Source: Ziziphus jujuba (Eukaryota > Streptophyta > Magnoliopsida > Rosales > Rhamnaceae). From it: a DNA stretch of 64,000 nucleotides. The translations under genes were made by a program, and so were the position numbers. The stretch is from the NCBI RefSeq assembly GCF_031755915.1, contig NC_083379.1, positions 47,314,001-47,378,000 on the forward strand, in the 5' to 3' direction. The notes beneath the pieces were generated by a model. That model was given only the letters and a program-made list of their open reading frames with translations. It was not told where the DNA came from and searched no databases. How positions within the stretch are numbered: position 1 is the stretch's first letter; the number at the start of each line of letters is the position of its first letter. Of this stretch, positions 25,288-38,156 are shown in pieces.

Positions 25288-27736
25288 CTATCTCCCACTG
25301 AAATCCAATGTGATGGCATCATGTGAAACACTTTTACCATAGTAGTCTTTGTAAGCATTGGATGTTTGATCATTCAGCAAGCTTTCAGTCTCTTCCAAAT
25401 TCAACTCTGTTTTAACCCATGGATGCCTTTCAGTTCTTCTTATACCTTCCAATTCCATTGCTACTTCTTTCATTGTAGGCCTATCTTCTCCTTTCAAACT
25501 CAAGCATCGTTTTGCCAGACCAGCCACTTCCTTAAGTTGTTCTCTATTTTCTTCATTCACCATACGACTCTCTAGCATTTCATACAATTTTCCCTCTACT
25601 AAGGAATACAGGAAATGCATAGCTAGGTTTCTCTTCTCCTCTGGCCTATTGAATGAAAGTGCCTTCTCTCCTGTTAGTAGCTCAACAAGAACAACTCCAA
25701 AGCTATAGACATCACTTTTCTCAGTCAATTGGTTGGTTTGCAAGTATTCAGGATCTAAGTATCCAAGAGTTCCTTGCACCAGTGTTGCCACTTCAGTTTG
25801 GCCCAATGGAATCAATCTTGATGCTCCAAAGTCTGAAACTTTTGCGGTCATAGAATTATCCAGGAGTATATTTGAAGACTTGACATCTCTATGGATGATT
25901 GGTGTTGAAGCTGCAGAGTGCAAATATGATAGAGCTCCAGCAGTTTCAGCTGCTATTCCTAACCGCGTTGCCCAAGGAAAGTTGTATGCCTTATCCCTAT
26001 TATGTATGTGCTCAAAGAGATTACCATTGGGAACAAATTCATATACAAGTAAAGGAACTTCTGTTTCCAAACAACATCCCAAGAGTTTGACCACATTCCT
26101 ATGATTAATCTGGGAGAGTACAACCACCTCGTTAATGAATTGCTTAATTTGGGTTTGGTTCATAATCTTGGACTTCTTGATGGCAACAATCCTATTATCT
26201 GGTAAAGTTCCTTTATAAACTATTCCAAAACCTCCTTTGCCAATGATTGTGCTCTCATTATAGTTGTTTGTAGCTTTTTTTAGCTCTAATTCTGTGAAAA
26301 TCTTTGCCATTTCATTGGTGTCATTCCGGCGAGAGAGTTGTTGTTGTAAAATTATTCCACCATTCTGTCGGAAGAACTTTTCCTTGAGCTTTATTAGCCT
26401 TCTTTGCTTGGAGACCAAGTATATCCAAGTCCCACTTATAAGTAATGTAATAAATCCAATGGCAACACCTACACTAAATTTTCAAGTTAATTTCTATTTT
26501 CTACACGTAAAATTGTGTACTGTATGCACCATTCATATTATTTTAATAATATAGTATATAAATATATATATATATATATATGTATGCACATACCAATGGC
26601 AGCCTTGATCCCTGGTAACTGATCTTTGCAACCAGTTCCACCTCGTCTTCCATCTCCCTTGAACCAAGACGGACAAGAACAAGTATAACTCCCCCGCATA
26701 TTGATACAGTACCGAGTTTCGGAGCAGTTATTGAGGCTTGGATTCTCACATTCATTTATATCTGCATATTATTGGGAAAAATGAAAAAAAAAAATATATA
26801 TATATATATATAAATTATTATATGGTAAAATATTAATGATATTTTTCTTAATGTAAAAACATTAACGTACATACCTTTGCAACCATCAGGTTGATATGGG
26901 TTTCCTTGGAAACCATCTTTGCATAAGCAATAATAATATCCAGAACCATCCTCAAGGCCTTGTCTTCTGCTGTTTTTCCCACATGTATCGTATTCCTGAC
27001 TTATAGCCCAATCAAGCAGCAGAGGGAGCTTCTCTTGGGGAAAATTGGTAACATAATTACGAGAGAAATTGAACTGGCTTTTGTCAACAATGAAAGCATA
27101 GCTGCAATTATTGAAATCCCTTGTGTACTTATGTTTATTAAAGCTATATGCTTCGAGTGTTATATTTTGGAGTCTTCCATAAAGACTGGGTCTCTGGGCA
27201 CATCCAAGACCTGAGCAAGATCCACTCTCAACGACCTCAAGGCTTGAACACATAGTCTCCAAAATGAGGAAATTTCTCTGATTGTTATAATCGTAAGCAT
27301 TAAGGTAGGAATAAGATTCACAGCCAACTACAGTGAATATGTTTTTGTGAGAGAAAGTAAACATGGTATTGGGGGGTGTCAAAGTAGCAACTGACTTGTT
27401 ACTTGGTATTTGATCCCCGGACTTGGTGTAGCAATCTCTGGTAACATCAAACTGTATGCTCATCTCAGATCGTTCGGCAGAAATTCGAGTGACTGTGAGA
27501 TTATTAGTACCTATCAGCGGTGTAGGATGACCGGAGGAATTGTCACATTGGATGAGAAAATTGTGATCCAAACAACATTTTTCAGTGAGGCCAAATGGAT
27601 ATAGAATGTCTATATCTCCACAGTGGCGGACGCAGCCAGACGAGTCTAGTTGATCACTACTTGCTGCTACTAATAAGAACAATAATGTTGTACTTAGCCA
27701 AAGCGGTTCATGGAAATGAAGTCTTAAGACCACCAT
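25288..27736 (-). CDS. WAK gene D: wall-associated receptor kinase, complete, 736 aa
   Basis: Exons 27736-26875, 26761-26594 and 26468-25288 (862+168+1181 nt) join in frame with GT..AG phase-1 introns that carry TA repeats. Residues 1-28 form a signal peptide; the GUB_WAK start is at C35/C39, but the usual IPYPFG reads ILYPFG (leucine at residue 45). A six-cysteine calcium-type EGF follows at about 288-343 and a transmembrane helix at about 344-363. The kinase has GKGGFG 420-425, K441, HRD D538 and DFG D556, with all catalytic residues present. It is the intact partner of gene B in the tandem module. Expected role: plasma-membrane pectin-sensing receptor kinase. Confidence 0.92.
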
Positions 27737-29506
27737 TTTGGGACTTGGGGCTTGGGAAGAAGTGCCTTAATGGTTGACATAGTTTGCTTCTCTCATCTTT
27801 TTTGTAGGTACTTGAAATGAAGATCCAACATTCAATTTGATGATGCAACAAATTGTGGGTTTAAAATTATAGCTTTTGAAGTTTAAAGTTGAAATTGAAA
27901 TTGAACATGGATATGAACATTCAGCAACTTTTTGATAGGGACCCTGTTCAATAGGAAAATTAAAAGCGACTGACTTGACTGATTAATTAAAAATACAGGT
28001 GATGAACGGTTAAGTAATTTATATTTTCTTTACTTACAAAAGAAGAAAACACATAATATTTATATATATATAGGTTCATGACCACCTCATTGTGAACTGC
28101 AAAGTTTACAGGGGAAAGGCATGTGGCAAGCTACAAAGGAGGATCCTGACTTTTATAACTTAATTTGATTATTTAGGGATCGTTTTTTATAATCAACAAG
28201 ACAATTAATTATATATATATATACATATATATATTGCGAATCATTCATATACCAGGCAATAGAAAATACCCAATCAATTAATTAATAATGTCAACTAATG
28301 GATATATCTAGCTTTGAGTAGTTTAATTTATCTAATTAATCACCCAAATATATTCAAATAATATTGTTGAATTGGTGAATACAAAATCAATGAATTTGAA
28401 AAGAGATCAAGCCTAATCTTACACGAAATTGATTGAATATGTCTACTTCCATCAATCACACCTTGATTGGAAATTGCTGATCCAAATTATTTACTTCCTC
28501 TATGTACTACTGACTTTTTATTTAAAAAAAAATTAAAAAAATGAAGTCATTTGTGAAGAGTTGAGAAAAATAGCATTGCTTATACACACGATTAATTAGC
28601 AGATAATTCAAAATAGAAGCAATACAATTTAAATAAATCTGTTGACACGATCACCCCTCCATCTTAAAAGAAAATACAAAAAGAAATAACAAAACCAACA
28701 AAGACTTCTCTTGCAAAAACTAAAAAACAAACAAAGACTTCCGGTTTTGTTCAAAATATTCCAACCCCACCAATTTAGTTGTTGTTATTCAGATGTTTTA
28801 CTTTAAATACATTCTAGTTTTAAATTAATGTTTGATTTGAAACTATAACTTGTCCCTCTTAAACTGTTTGATTTATGAAGTCGAAATTCCAGCTTCCTGA
28901 TCAATTTAGTTTATATGTTTCAGTAAAGCAACTGTGTCCTGTTTTGCATCATGAATCATTGTTAGCTCATCAAATCCAGGCTTATCTGCTATGATATGCC
29001 AAAAGGTTATTGAGGTGGAATAATAATAATAAATAAAAAAAGATGACGCAGCTCTAGGCAGGCCAATCCTGGTGGAAGACATTGTCAGAGAGTTTGGTTG
29101 GGGTGGCCTATCTGTTAAAAAATAATACACATGTCCTAAGATAAGCTCAACAGGAATAGAAATCTTGTGTGGAACAAAAGGGTAAAAATATAACTTGTTT
29201 GATTTTGATTTTCAATACAAATATGAACTGTGGAACAAAAGAGTAAAAGCACAGTTGATTTTAATTTCCATTATGAATAGAAACCGTGAAAACGTGGCCT
29301 ATCGATCCTTTAGACCTTCGAAATTTGAAAAAATAGATATTATAAATGTCAACATGGTTTATGTATTATAAAACATGAACACAGAGAAAACTGAGAGCAT
29401 CAAAGTGTACAGTATAGGGGATAATAATTAATCTCTTCAACTTGGGCCAAAAAGATGGGAAAATTTTAAAAGAAGAAAGAAAAATTGTATAATGTGAGGA
29501 TCAAAT
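27737..29506. other. Upstream region of gene D; end of the duplicated module
   Basis: No gene is seen. It aligns with 18193-19878 to about 29489, where similarity stops just before the 3' end of gene E. There are TA tracts near 28058-28072 and 28212-28236. Confidence 0.6.
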
Positions 29507-30699
29507 TCACCTCCCACTGAAGTCCGACGGAATGGGGAAACTTATAGTACTTTGAGTTTGATCACTTTGTTTGCCGTAAGCATTAGGCATCTCATCACCA
29601 AACAAGTGTTCAATCTTGTCCAAATCGATCAAATTTGCATTACTACCCCACCTATGCTTTTCGTCTCTTTTTCTTATTCTCTCCAATCCCATTGCTACTT
29701 CTTTCATAGTAGGCCTATCATCCCCTCTCAAATTCAAGCACCCTTTTGCAAGCTCTGCCATTTCCTTGATTTGCTCTCTGTTTCCTTCATTCACTATATG
29801 ACTCTCAACCACATCAAATAACCTTCCATCTTTCAAGGCATTGAAGAAATACATAGACAGGCTTCTTTCCTTCTCACTTCTATCGTATGAGAGAGCCTTC
29901 TGTCCCGTCAACAACTCCACAAGAACAACTCCAAAGCTGTACACATCGCTCTTCTCAGTCAATTGATTGGTATGCAAGTATTCAGGATCTAAGTATCCAA
30001 TTGTTCCTTGCACCACTGTTACAAACTCGGTTTGGTCCATTGGAGCCAATTTTGATGCTCCAAAGTCCGAAACTTTTGGAGTGTAGTTATCAAGAAGTAT
30101 ATTTGCAGACTTGACATCTCTATGAATGATTGGTAATGAAGCTTCAGAATGCAAATATGATAGTGCACCAGCAGTTTCTGCTGCGATGTTTAGACGAGTT
30201 TCCCAGAGCAAATTGCAGGCCTTTCCCTTTTCATGTATATGGTCATAGAGAGCGCCATTGGAAGCAAATTCATAGACAAGTAGAGGAACTTCTGTCTCTA
30301 AACAACAGCCCAAGAGTCTGATCACATTTCTATGATTGATCTGGGAAAGCACAAGCAATTCATTGATAAATTGCTCAATCTGGTCTTGACTTGCAACCTT
30401 GGACTTCTTGATGGCAACAATCCTATTGTCTGGTAAAATTCCTCTGTAAACTGTTCCAAAACCTCCTTTGCCAATGATTGTGCTGTCATCATAGTTGAAA
30501 GTAGCCTTTCTTAGCTCTTCTGCATTGAAGATCTTGACTGCTTCATTGTAATTTTTCTGTTCAGAAAGTTGTTGAAGCAGAATTAACCCGCCATTTTGAC
30601 GAAATAATCTCTCTTTCTGCTTGGATAGCTTTCTGTTCTTGAGATACAAATGTAACCAAGCGGTACCCATGATTATGGTAAATAACCCCATTGCAGCAC
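29507..30699 (-). CDS. WAK gene E: kinase exon with transmembrane segment but no ectodomain exons
   Basis: An open exon homologous to WAK exon 3 runs from a TAG-type acceptor (exon start 30699) to a stop at 29507. The first in-frame ATG in it is at 30691, giving a possible 394-aa protein that starts with a hydrophobic stretch (about residues 1-20) and a complete kinase: GKGGFG 74-79, K95, HRD D192, DFG D209. The catalytic segment is one residue shorter than in its neighbours (DNYTPKVSDFG). I searched 30700-32350 upstream and see no EGF or GUB_WAK exon. Either the exons were lost, making this a remnant, or it acts as a short membrane-anchored kinase. The kinase call is firm; status as an expressed gene is uncertain. 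Confidence 0.7.
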
Positions 30700-30721
30700 C
30701 TACATGATCAATTAGTAGCAA

Positions 30722-32351
30722 TAAGTTAAGAATTTGTTTAATTAGTCGATCCCTTCCAGGTAAGCAAGTTGCAAATTAGCATAGGTTCATTAAATTACCA
30801 AGAAGGTACATATCATTTGAATGGTAATGTTGGAGCATCTTGACTAGATTATAATAAAAATTATGCAGGAAATTAATAAATATGAAACAATTAATCATGC
30901 ATGTTATTTGATTTTGAAGGATTCATTAATTTGAAGTAGTAATGTGCTGGTTTCTAAGGTTGATTATACATACATAGGTAAAACACATGATACATGATTT
31001 AACTAGCTGTAAAAAGGATTCAATTGAATCATTTTGGTTGAAATAGAATAACAACAAAAAAGAGAATAAGAAACATTTAAAATAAATCATACAGTAAATG
31101 GGGATGGAGTCAAAGAAAAGGTATCCAGATCAGACGAAGGGAGAGAGAAGGATGGAGAGTGAGATGATGTTGATGCAGAATACTACATTAGACGCCACCC
31201 CCAGAAGGAGATCTCGGATCAGATGGGATTACGAAGGCCTCTGCATCAAGTATTGATGCCGAGGTTTTGCTACCTTCATGGCCCTCTCTGCTGTTTCTTT
31301 GCTTCATGTTTCCCTTCATGCTAAATTCACGTCCAAAAAATCTGATGAAAAAATAGTAATTAGCTAAATTAGGCTATGATTTTTACCCAAAAGTAAAATA
31401 GGGGAGTCAAATATATAGTTTTTTTTATTATTATTTTTTTATTTTTTAACCATGTATTTCAAACATATTCAAAGGAAGAAAAAGACTTAATTCACCACTA
31501 TTAGGCTGGTGCAATTATTCATTGATTCAATTTCTATTGATTTTTCTTTTTAATTTTATTAGCAGTATAATTTTAGGACAATGAAAGCAAAATGCCTTAA
31601 AATTTCTATCCCAATTGAAACCGTAATAACATTTAAGTTGATAAATATTTAATATTTTTCCACATTTTTGTTGCATTTTTGTCTTTGCACACTGAGCTGG
31701 CTTTTTCTTATATGCATTCTAAGTAAACTGATAGCTTGTTTTTTTTTAACCTCCCCCCCACACGAAAAAAAAAAAAAAATTGATAATTGACGTCTGATAC
31801 TTTTGCATGTGTTTTTTTTTTTTTTTTTTAATGGAAAGCCAAGGTCCTTTTCTTCTTCTTCTTCTTCTTCATTTTTTTCCCCCTCTTTCTGTGAGATTGA
31901 AGTTAAAGTCTGCTTTTGTGGTAAATAGTCAAACTCTATTTGGAATACGGCTTGCAACGCATAGAGACTTGATCGCTAGCAATACAGTACATTCGGCATG
32001 TGCGTATACACATATATAATCTCAATGTCTAAAATACATGAAGATATTGATTAGTTTCTACAATGACATATTTATTCTTAAATTCCGATTTAGAATTTGT
32101 TTAACCAATATAAGATCAGATAATTACCAGTCAATAAGGAGTCTTTCCAGTCATAATCTTAATTTCTTTATTTTCTTTCCGTAATCTAATCATATTTATA
32201 ACCAAAAAGATAATGCTCTCGAACAAAATTATTCTAACGTCTCTCAAACAATGTTAAAGATTCAATTATTACAGATATTAAAAAAAGTTTAAAAAAATAA
32301 TATATAATAAAGAAAAAGATCAGATGTCCACAATATTAATGCTTAATTTGG
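30722..32351. other. Intergenic region upstream of gene E
   Basis: No WAK sequence is recognisable. There are homopolymer runs (A and T) near 31772-31785 and 31811-31829, TTC repeats near 31853-31870, and one short minus-strand reading frame at 31188-31319 listed separately. Confidence 0.5.
31188..31319 (-). other. Short open frame of 43 codons, product unknown
   Basis: On the minus strand an ATG at 31317-31319 opens a 43-residue frame ending TAA at 31188-31190. Its composition is protein-like (mixed charged residues, then a tail SDPRSPSGGGV) and less AT-rich than its surroundings. The frame stays open upstream to a possible splice acceptor (TTTTTTCATCAG, about 31340-31351), so it could be the last exon of a small gene. 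I see no signal peptide and cannot assign a family. Confidence 0.25.
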
Positions 32352-33606
32352 TCATCTCCGAGAGAAGTCCAATGTTACATAGTCCCTGACGCTGTCATAC
32401 GCGGAAGTTGTAATGCTACCATCATTTACATGGAAGTGTCAGCAACGAAGTACTCAATTTCTTCCATATTCATGACCTCCTTATTAACCGAAGGATGCTT
32501 CTCTGTTTTTCTTAGTCCTTCCAATTCCTTTTCTACTTCTTTCATGCTAGGCCTATCATTCCCTCTTAAATTCAAACACCCTTTTGCTAGCTCTGCCACT
32601 TCCTTGATTTGCTCCTTGTTCTCTTCCTTGTTTATATTATCCTCAATGACTTCAAACAATCGACCTTCTTTCAAGGAATGAAGGAAATACTGAGCTAGAT
32701 TCCTCTCATCCTCTGGCCTATCAAACAACAAAGCCTTCTGTCCTGTTGGTCACTCAACAAGTACGACTCCAAAGCTATACACAGTGCTTCTCTCTGTCAA
32801 TTGATTGGTACTCAAGTGTTCAAGGTCTAAGTATCTAAGAGTTCCTTGCACCATTTTTGCTACTTTAATTTGATCAAGTGGAACCAACCTTGAAGATCCA
32901 AAGTCTGAAACGTTGCAGTATAGGACTTGATATCTCTATGGATGATTGGTGTTGAAGCTGAAGAATGCAGATAATTAAGATAATGCTCCAGCTTTTTCTG
33001 CTGCTATTCCAAGACGAACTTCCCAAGGTAAATTGGATGACTTGTTCTCATCATGTATGTGCCAAAGAGGGTACTATCTGGGACAAAGTCGTAAACAAGT
33101 TGTTGCTGATGTGGCACTAAAAGCATTTTAAGTATTGAGAAAGCTTCATACCTGCCTAAATATCTTAACCATCAAGTTAGAAAGCACTGAGTGTGAAAAC
33201 ATCAGTGTGGCTCTCGGGTTACGAAGGAGGTTTGTTCTTGACAAACAACCAAGGGATGGTTGTGAGCTTGTAAACTTCTCTCTATCAATAATATTTGATC
33301 TCTCCTTTTGCTATGTGGATTATCCATCCGGTAATCGAACCACGTTATATGTTGGTGTTCTCCTTCTTGTTCTTTATTTTTCAACTTTATTCTCTGGTGT
33401 TATTTTTCTGGTTTATATTAAATATATGCTTGCTGGTTTGAGTCTTGATCATCTACTATATATATGTTTGTTTGGGATCAGTTAACCATTTTACTCTGCA
33501 CAAGTACAAGAACTTCAGTCTCTAAACACTAAACAGCATCCCAAGAGATTAACTACATTGCTATGGTTAACTCAGGAAATAATAACATCATTTATAAATT
33601 GCTCGA
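32352..33606 (-). pseudogene. WAK gene F: kinase pseudogene split by a solo LTR
   Basis: The C-terminal kinase part is open at 32426-32731 (subdomains X-XI and tail, close to gene M). Further up there is an in-frame TGA near 32748, a deletion of about 30 bases removing part of the DFG to catalytic-loop region (about 32912) and other shifts. The N-lobe is cut at CAAGT by the LTR at 33101-33500 and resumes at 33501-33606 (LGCC and INEV-type segments). No ectodomain exons follow. It is non-functional. Confidence 0.88.
33101..33500 (+). mobile_element. Solo LTR (400 bp) in kinase exon of pseudogene F
   Basis: It starts TGTTGCTGATG and ends ACTCTGCA, with a CAAGT target duplication at 33096-33100 and 33501-33505. 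Kinase sequence continues on both sides. A related 489-bp copy sits at the same kinase position in fragment I (43014-43502). Orientation is tentative. Confidence 0.85.
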
Positions 33607-33915
33607 GAGAAGATCATATACCATGGCCAACAAGGGTAGCCAATCATAATATTTCTTCTTTTTTACTAGGCCAACGATATATGACCTTTTTATTTTCCTT
33701 GTGTACGAAGGTAAACAACATATGGCCATCTTACCAAAGAAAAAAGTAACATATACATGTATGTGACCAAAAGGAAGAACAAAAACTATGAACCGAAAAG
33801 AGATATAACTTTTTCCCTGAAACATATTATTATAAAGCCTGAAACAAAGGTAGAGATTCAAATATTACAATAGGAAACCGATCCAATATCCACAGGATTA
33901 TGCTTGATTAATTGC

Positions 33916-36507
33916 TCATCTTCCAGAGAAATCCGGTTCTACAGAAGCTGTAATGCTACCATCATTTGCATTGGAAGACTCAGCAACCAAGTACTCAGTT
34001 TCCTCCATATTTACCTCTGCACTTACCCAAGGATACTTCTGTGCTTTTCTTAGTCCTTCTAATTCCATTGCTACTTCTTTCATGCTAGGCCTATCATCCC
34101 CTCTTAGATTCAAGCATCTTTTTGCTAGCTCAGCCACTTCCTTAATTTGCTCGTAGTTCTCTTCCTTCTTTATATTACTCTCAAGGACTTCAAACAACCG
34201 ACCTTCTCCCAAGGAATAGAGGAAATACTTGGCTAAGTTTTCTCCTGCTCTGGCCTATCAAATGACAAAGCCTTCCGTCTTGTTAGTAACTCAACAAGTA
34301 CAACTCCAAAACTATAGACATCACTTTTCTCTGTCAATTGATTTGTATGCAAGTATTCGGGATCTAAGTATCCAAGAGTGCCTTGCACCATTGTTGCCAC
34401 TTCAGTTTGATCAAGTGGAACCAACCTTGAAGCCCCAAAGTCGGAAACTTTTGCAGTATAATTGTCAAGCAGTATGTTGGAAGACTTGAAATCCCTATGT
34501 ATGATTGGTGTTGAAGCTGCAGAATGCAGATATGATAATGCTTCAGCTGTTTCTGCAGCTATTCGTAGACGAACTTCCCAAGGTAAATTGGATGCCTTGT
34601 TTTCGTCGTGTATGTGCTCAAACAGGGTGCCATTAGGGACGAATTCATATGCAAGTAAAGGAACTTCCGTCTCCAAACAACACCCCAAGAGTTTAACCAC
34701 ATTCCTATGGTTAATCTGGGATAGCACAATAACCTCGTTGATAAATTGTTCGGTTTGGTTTTGATCCACAATCTTGGACTTCTTGATGGCAACAAGCTTC
34801 TTGTCTGCTAAAAATCCTTTGTAGACTGTACCAAAACCTCCCCGGCCAATGATGGTGCTCACATCATAGTTGAGAGTAGCCCTTTTCAACTCTTCTTCCT
34901 TGAAGATTTTGGCTGTCTCATTAGAGTACCCGTTTTGTTCAGTTTTTTTCTGTTAAATAAATCCCTTATTTTGCTGAAAGAACTTTTTTTTAAGCTTGAC
35001 GAGCTTTCTTTTATTGAAGACCAAATATAGCCAAGAGATACTCACGAGTAAGGCAAAAGGGCCAATTGCAGAACCTAATACAGATAATTTACAAATAGTG
35101 GTAGGTCTCAAAGTAAAATTAATTAATTTGTTTCACTGGTATTACTTTAAGTTTCAGTCTCACCAGCACTACTGTCTTCGATTGGATGTAAATTAAATTT
35201 GTTATATATATATATATATATATATTTTTATTTGAAAGTATAAAGTCCACAGTTACATATAAAGTAATGTACAATTAATACTTTTAAATTTCATTTATAT
35301 ATATATATATATATCAGCATATATCATATGGAATTATGGATTATTAATGGATTTACATACCAACGGTGACTTTAATCACAATTAGTAGTTGATCTTTTGG
35401 TCTGCAAGTGTAAGTCCCTGGTTGGTTATCACAGTCCTCAAGTGCAGAGCAAGGATTAGAATCCTGACATTCATTAATGTCTGCAAGCAGACGTCGCGGA
35501 AAAAACAAAACAACATTAATGATATTCATAATTAAGGAACACCGAAGCATGAACAATTAAGGACAAAATTGTTGCAACTAATTATAATGAAGGAAATTGG
35601 GGTACAAACCCTGACAACCATGAGAGGAGTACGGGTTTCCAAGGAAGCCGGCTTTGCATACACAGTAGTATGATCCAGACCCATCGTTCAGCAAACGGGT
35701 ATCGGCATTGGCTCCGCATGGGCAAAATGGTACTTTTTAATTTTGACTCTGATCACCTGGTTTGATGTCGCACATATCATGATCTATTGCCCAGTCAAGC
35801 ACCAGGGGGACTCTCTCTTGTGAAAAGTTTCGAAGATAGTCTCGGGAGAAACGAAACTGGTCTTGTTCAACCACGAAGGCGTAGGTGCAGGGGTTGAACC
35901 CAATCTTAGTGTGATTGTCAAAGCTAGAGGCAAGCACGTATGCATTTTGGAGTCTAGGAGGGATGTCAATCTGGCAACAACCAATGCCCGAACATGATCC
36001 ACTGGCCGACACCTTGTCAAGGTCTGTACATCTACTGAAGCAGCCGGTGGAGTAGTTAAATACACGTTCGGTGTAATTACCATAAAGATAGGCGTAGGAG
36101 TCGCAGCCAATAACAAACTTGTTCCTTGAACTGGATATGGTAAACAAAGGCACCGTGAGAGATTTGTGGTTTATAATTTCCAATCCATCCTCGTAGCATA
36201 CTTTACTGATATACGATTCGATTCTTATCTCATGGTTTTCTATGGATATGTTGGTAACAACTAGATGGCCAACTATGATAGGTTGGCCGGCAGTAGTACA
36301 GTGGATGAGAAATTTGGTGCCCAGTGCGCAGCTTTCGGTGGTGCCAAATGGGTACGGAATCTCTACGTCTCCACACCACCGTCGGCACTCATCAGCCGGA
36401 TCTGGCTGACCTGCTAATGCTGCTGCTGCTGCTGATATGAATATCATGATGATCACTAGCTGTTGTATGAAAATTAGCATTCTCTCAAGTAAGCATATGA
36501 ACTTCAT
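33916..36507 (-). pseudogene. WAK gene G: pseudogene with all three exons
   Basis: Exon 1 is 36507-35610, exon 2 35480-35361 (120 nt), exon 3 35074-33916. Exon 1 begins with a good signal peptide and CGDVEIPYPFG but has an in-frame TAA at 35737-35739 and continues in frame after it. Exon 3 has a TAA in the juxtamembrane part (about 34953) and a 1-base loss in a T run near 34240 that shifts the end of the kinase. Otherwise the kinase keeps GRGGFG, VAIKKSK, a HRDFKSSN loop (valine to phenylalanine) and DFGA. Exon 2 has the short EGF type, with only four cysteines. The 33.5-35.2 kb part is duplicated at 43.5-45.2 kb. Confidence 0.9.
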
Positions 36508-38073
36508 TCTATCCTAACCAGAGGAGATTATTTTGTCATGACTGAAAAAGCTAGTAAAATTAAACATATATGGCCATCATTTTCTAATGTAGGGGAAGAC
36601 TCGAGACTAAGTCTAAGTCTATGCTGCAAGCAATGGCTGAGTTTTCATATGACAACTTGTTCACAAAAAAAAAAAAAAAAAAAAAAAAAACTCCCAGATA
36701 TTTATCCAATTATAATTTACTTAATTTTCCATAAACCAAAGTCAATAAGTTATTCGTGGATGACATTTATATAACTTGCGAGTTGGTTTTCTTTTGAATT
36801 GTCGTGGTACTTAGCTGGTAATTTAATTACTTCAAAACTCTTAGAACAATATCATTGGTTGGTGATGATGACTTTTTGGGTTGAATCTATATGGAAAACA
36901 TCGTCAAAGTCATATATATATATATATATATATATATAGCCGTTAGTTGCATTAATTAATGTTATCTGAAATTAATATAAAAGTGTTATTGTGTTTTTGA
37001 ATCGGAAAAAAAAAAAATAAAGCAGCAAGCGCAAGTAAGCGCTAGTCTTATATTATTGAATAAGAACCCAATTAAATATTTAACAATACTGTAAACGGAT
37101 TAATTAGCTGAAAAAAAAATTAATTAGCAAATTGCAGGGTAAATATACAGTCTCTCCACCTTCAGAAAATTATTTATTGTAAATGATATTGCTCAATTGG
37201 TAAACTACACACGTTGCATTTATTAAGTAGTACATTCTCTTAATTAGAATAATTAGTGAATGCAACATCATTTGGATGACTAGGTCCTAAATTTTTTTAT
37301 TTCAAAAAGTAACCTCAAATTAAGTAAAATTAATACAAAGTAAGACTTTTTTTTTTATTTTGAAGATGGGGGATTCAGAAAGTTGTTTCAGGAAACAATA
37401 ATTGTTGTATTATAGACTTCAATGCTCAAATTAAATTTTAAAAAAAAAAGGATTTCAATAAACTTTTTTTTCAGGGAGAAAGAAGAAATAAACTCTTTAA
37501 AATAAAAAGTATCTTTTGATAAAAAAGAAAAGAAAAAATAAACTTTTATTTACTTTTGATAAAAAGAGTGAAATTTTAAAAAGCGCTCCAACAATATCCT
37601 TTATTTTAAAAATCTATATAAACATTTATTGTTCTATTTATAATTCTTCTTTCTTTTTTATATGAATTATTGTTTAACTATTACATTATTGGCTTGAGAA
37701 TATGTGTTACATTAAATTATATCAATATAATATTTAAATAAAAAGTAGATTTTGTTCTCTATATTTAAAGAGTTAAACCAATTTTTATATTAAAAAATCA
37801 ATATTAAAGAATTCATCAGTTATTTAAACATAATACATTTAATTTAAAGATTCCCTTGACCCTTTAAAAGCATCTTCAATAGTGTTTTTTATTTTAAAAA
37901 GTATAATTTTCAAAATAAAAAATATTTTGAAGAATCTTAAAATATAAAGAGTGTGATTTTTGATATTTTGAAAAATCTTAAAACATAGAGAATGTGATTT
38001 TTTTATCCAACTCCAACAGTAATCTTTGTAATTTCTCTTCATTTAGCATGTCCCAAAAAACCATTATAATTCA

Positions 38074-38156
<83 letters not shown>

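Noticed and set aside
31649..31957. A 102-codon minus-strand frame upstream of gene E
   Set aside because: It is made of homopolymer-derived Glu, Lys and Phe runs and has no signal peptide or domain.
37170..37230. A tRNA-like A-box word (TTGCTCAATTGGTAAAC)
   Set aside because: There is no B-box, no A-rich tail and no flanking direct repeat, unlike the element at 53341.
36661..38153. CRISPR arrays, operons and other prokaryotic features
   Set aside because: Repeats here are microsatellites and transposon-derived. The gene structure is eukaryotic, and no spaced direct repeats of CRISPR type are seen.
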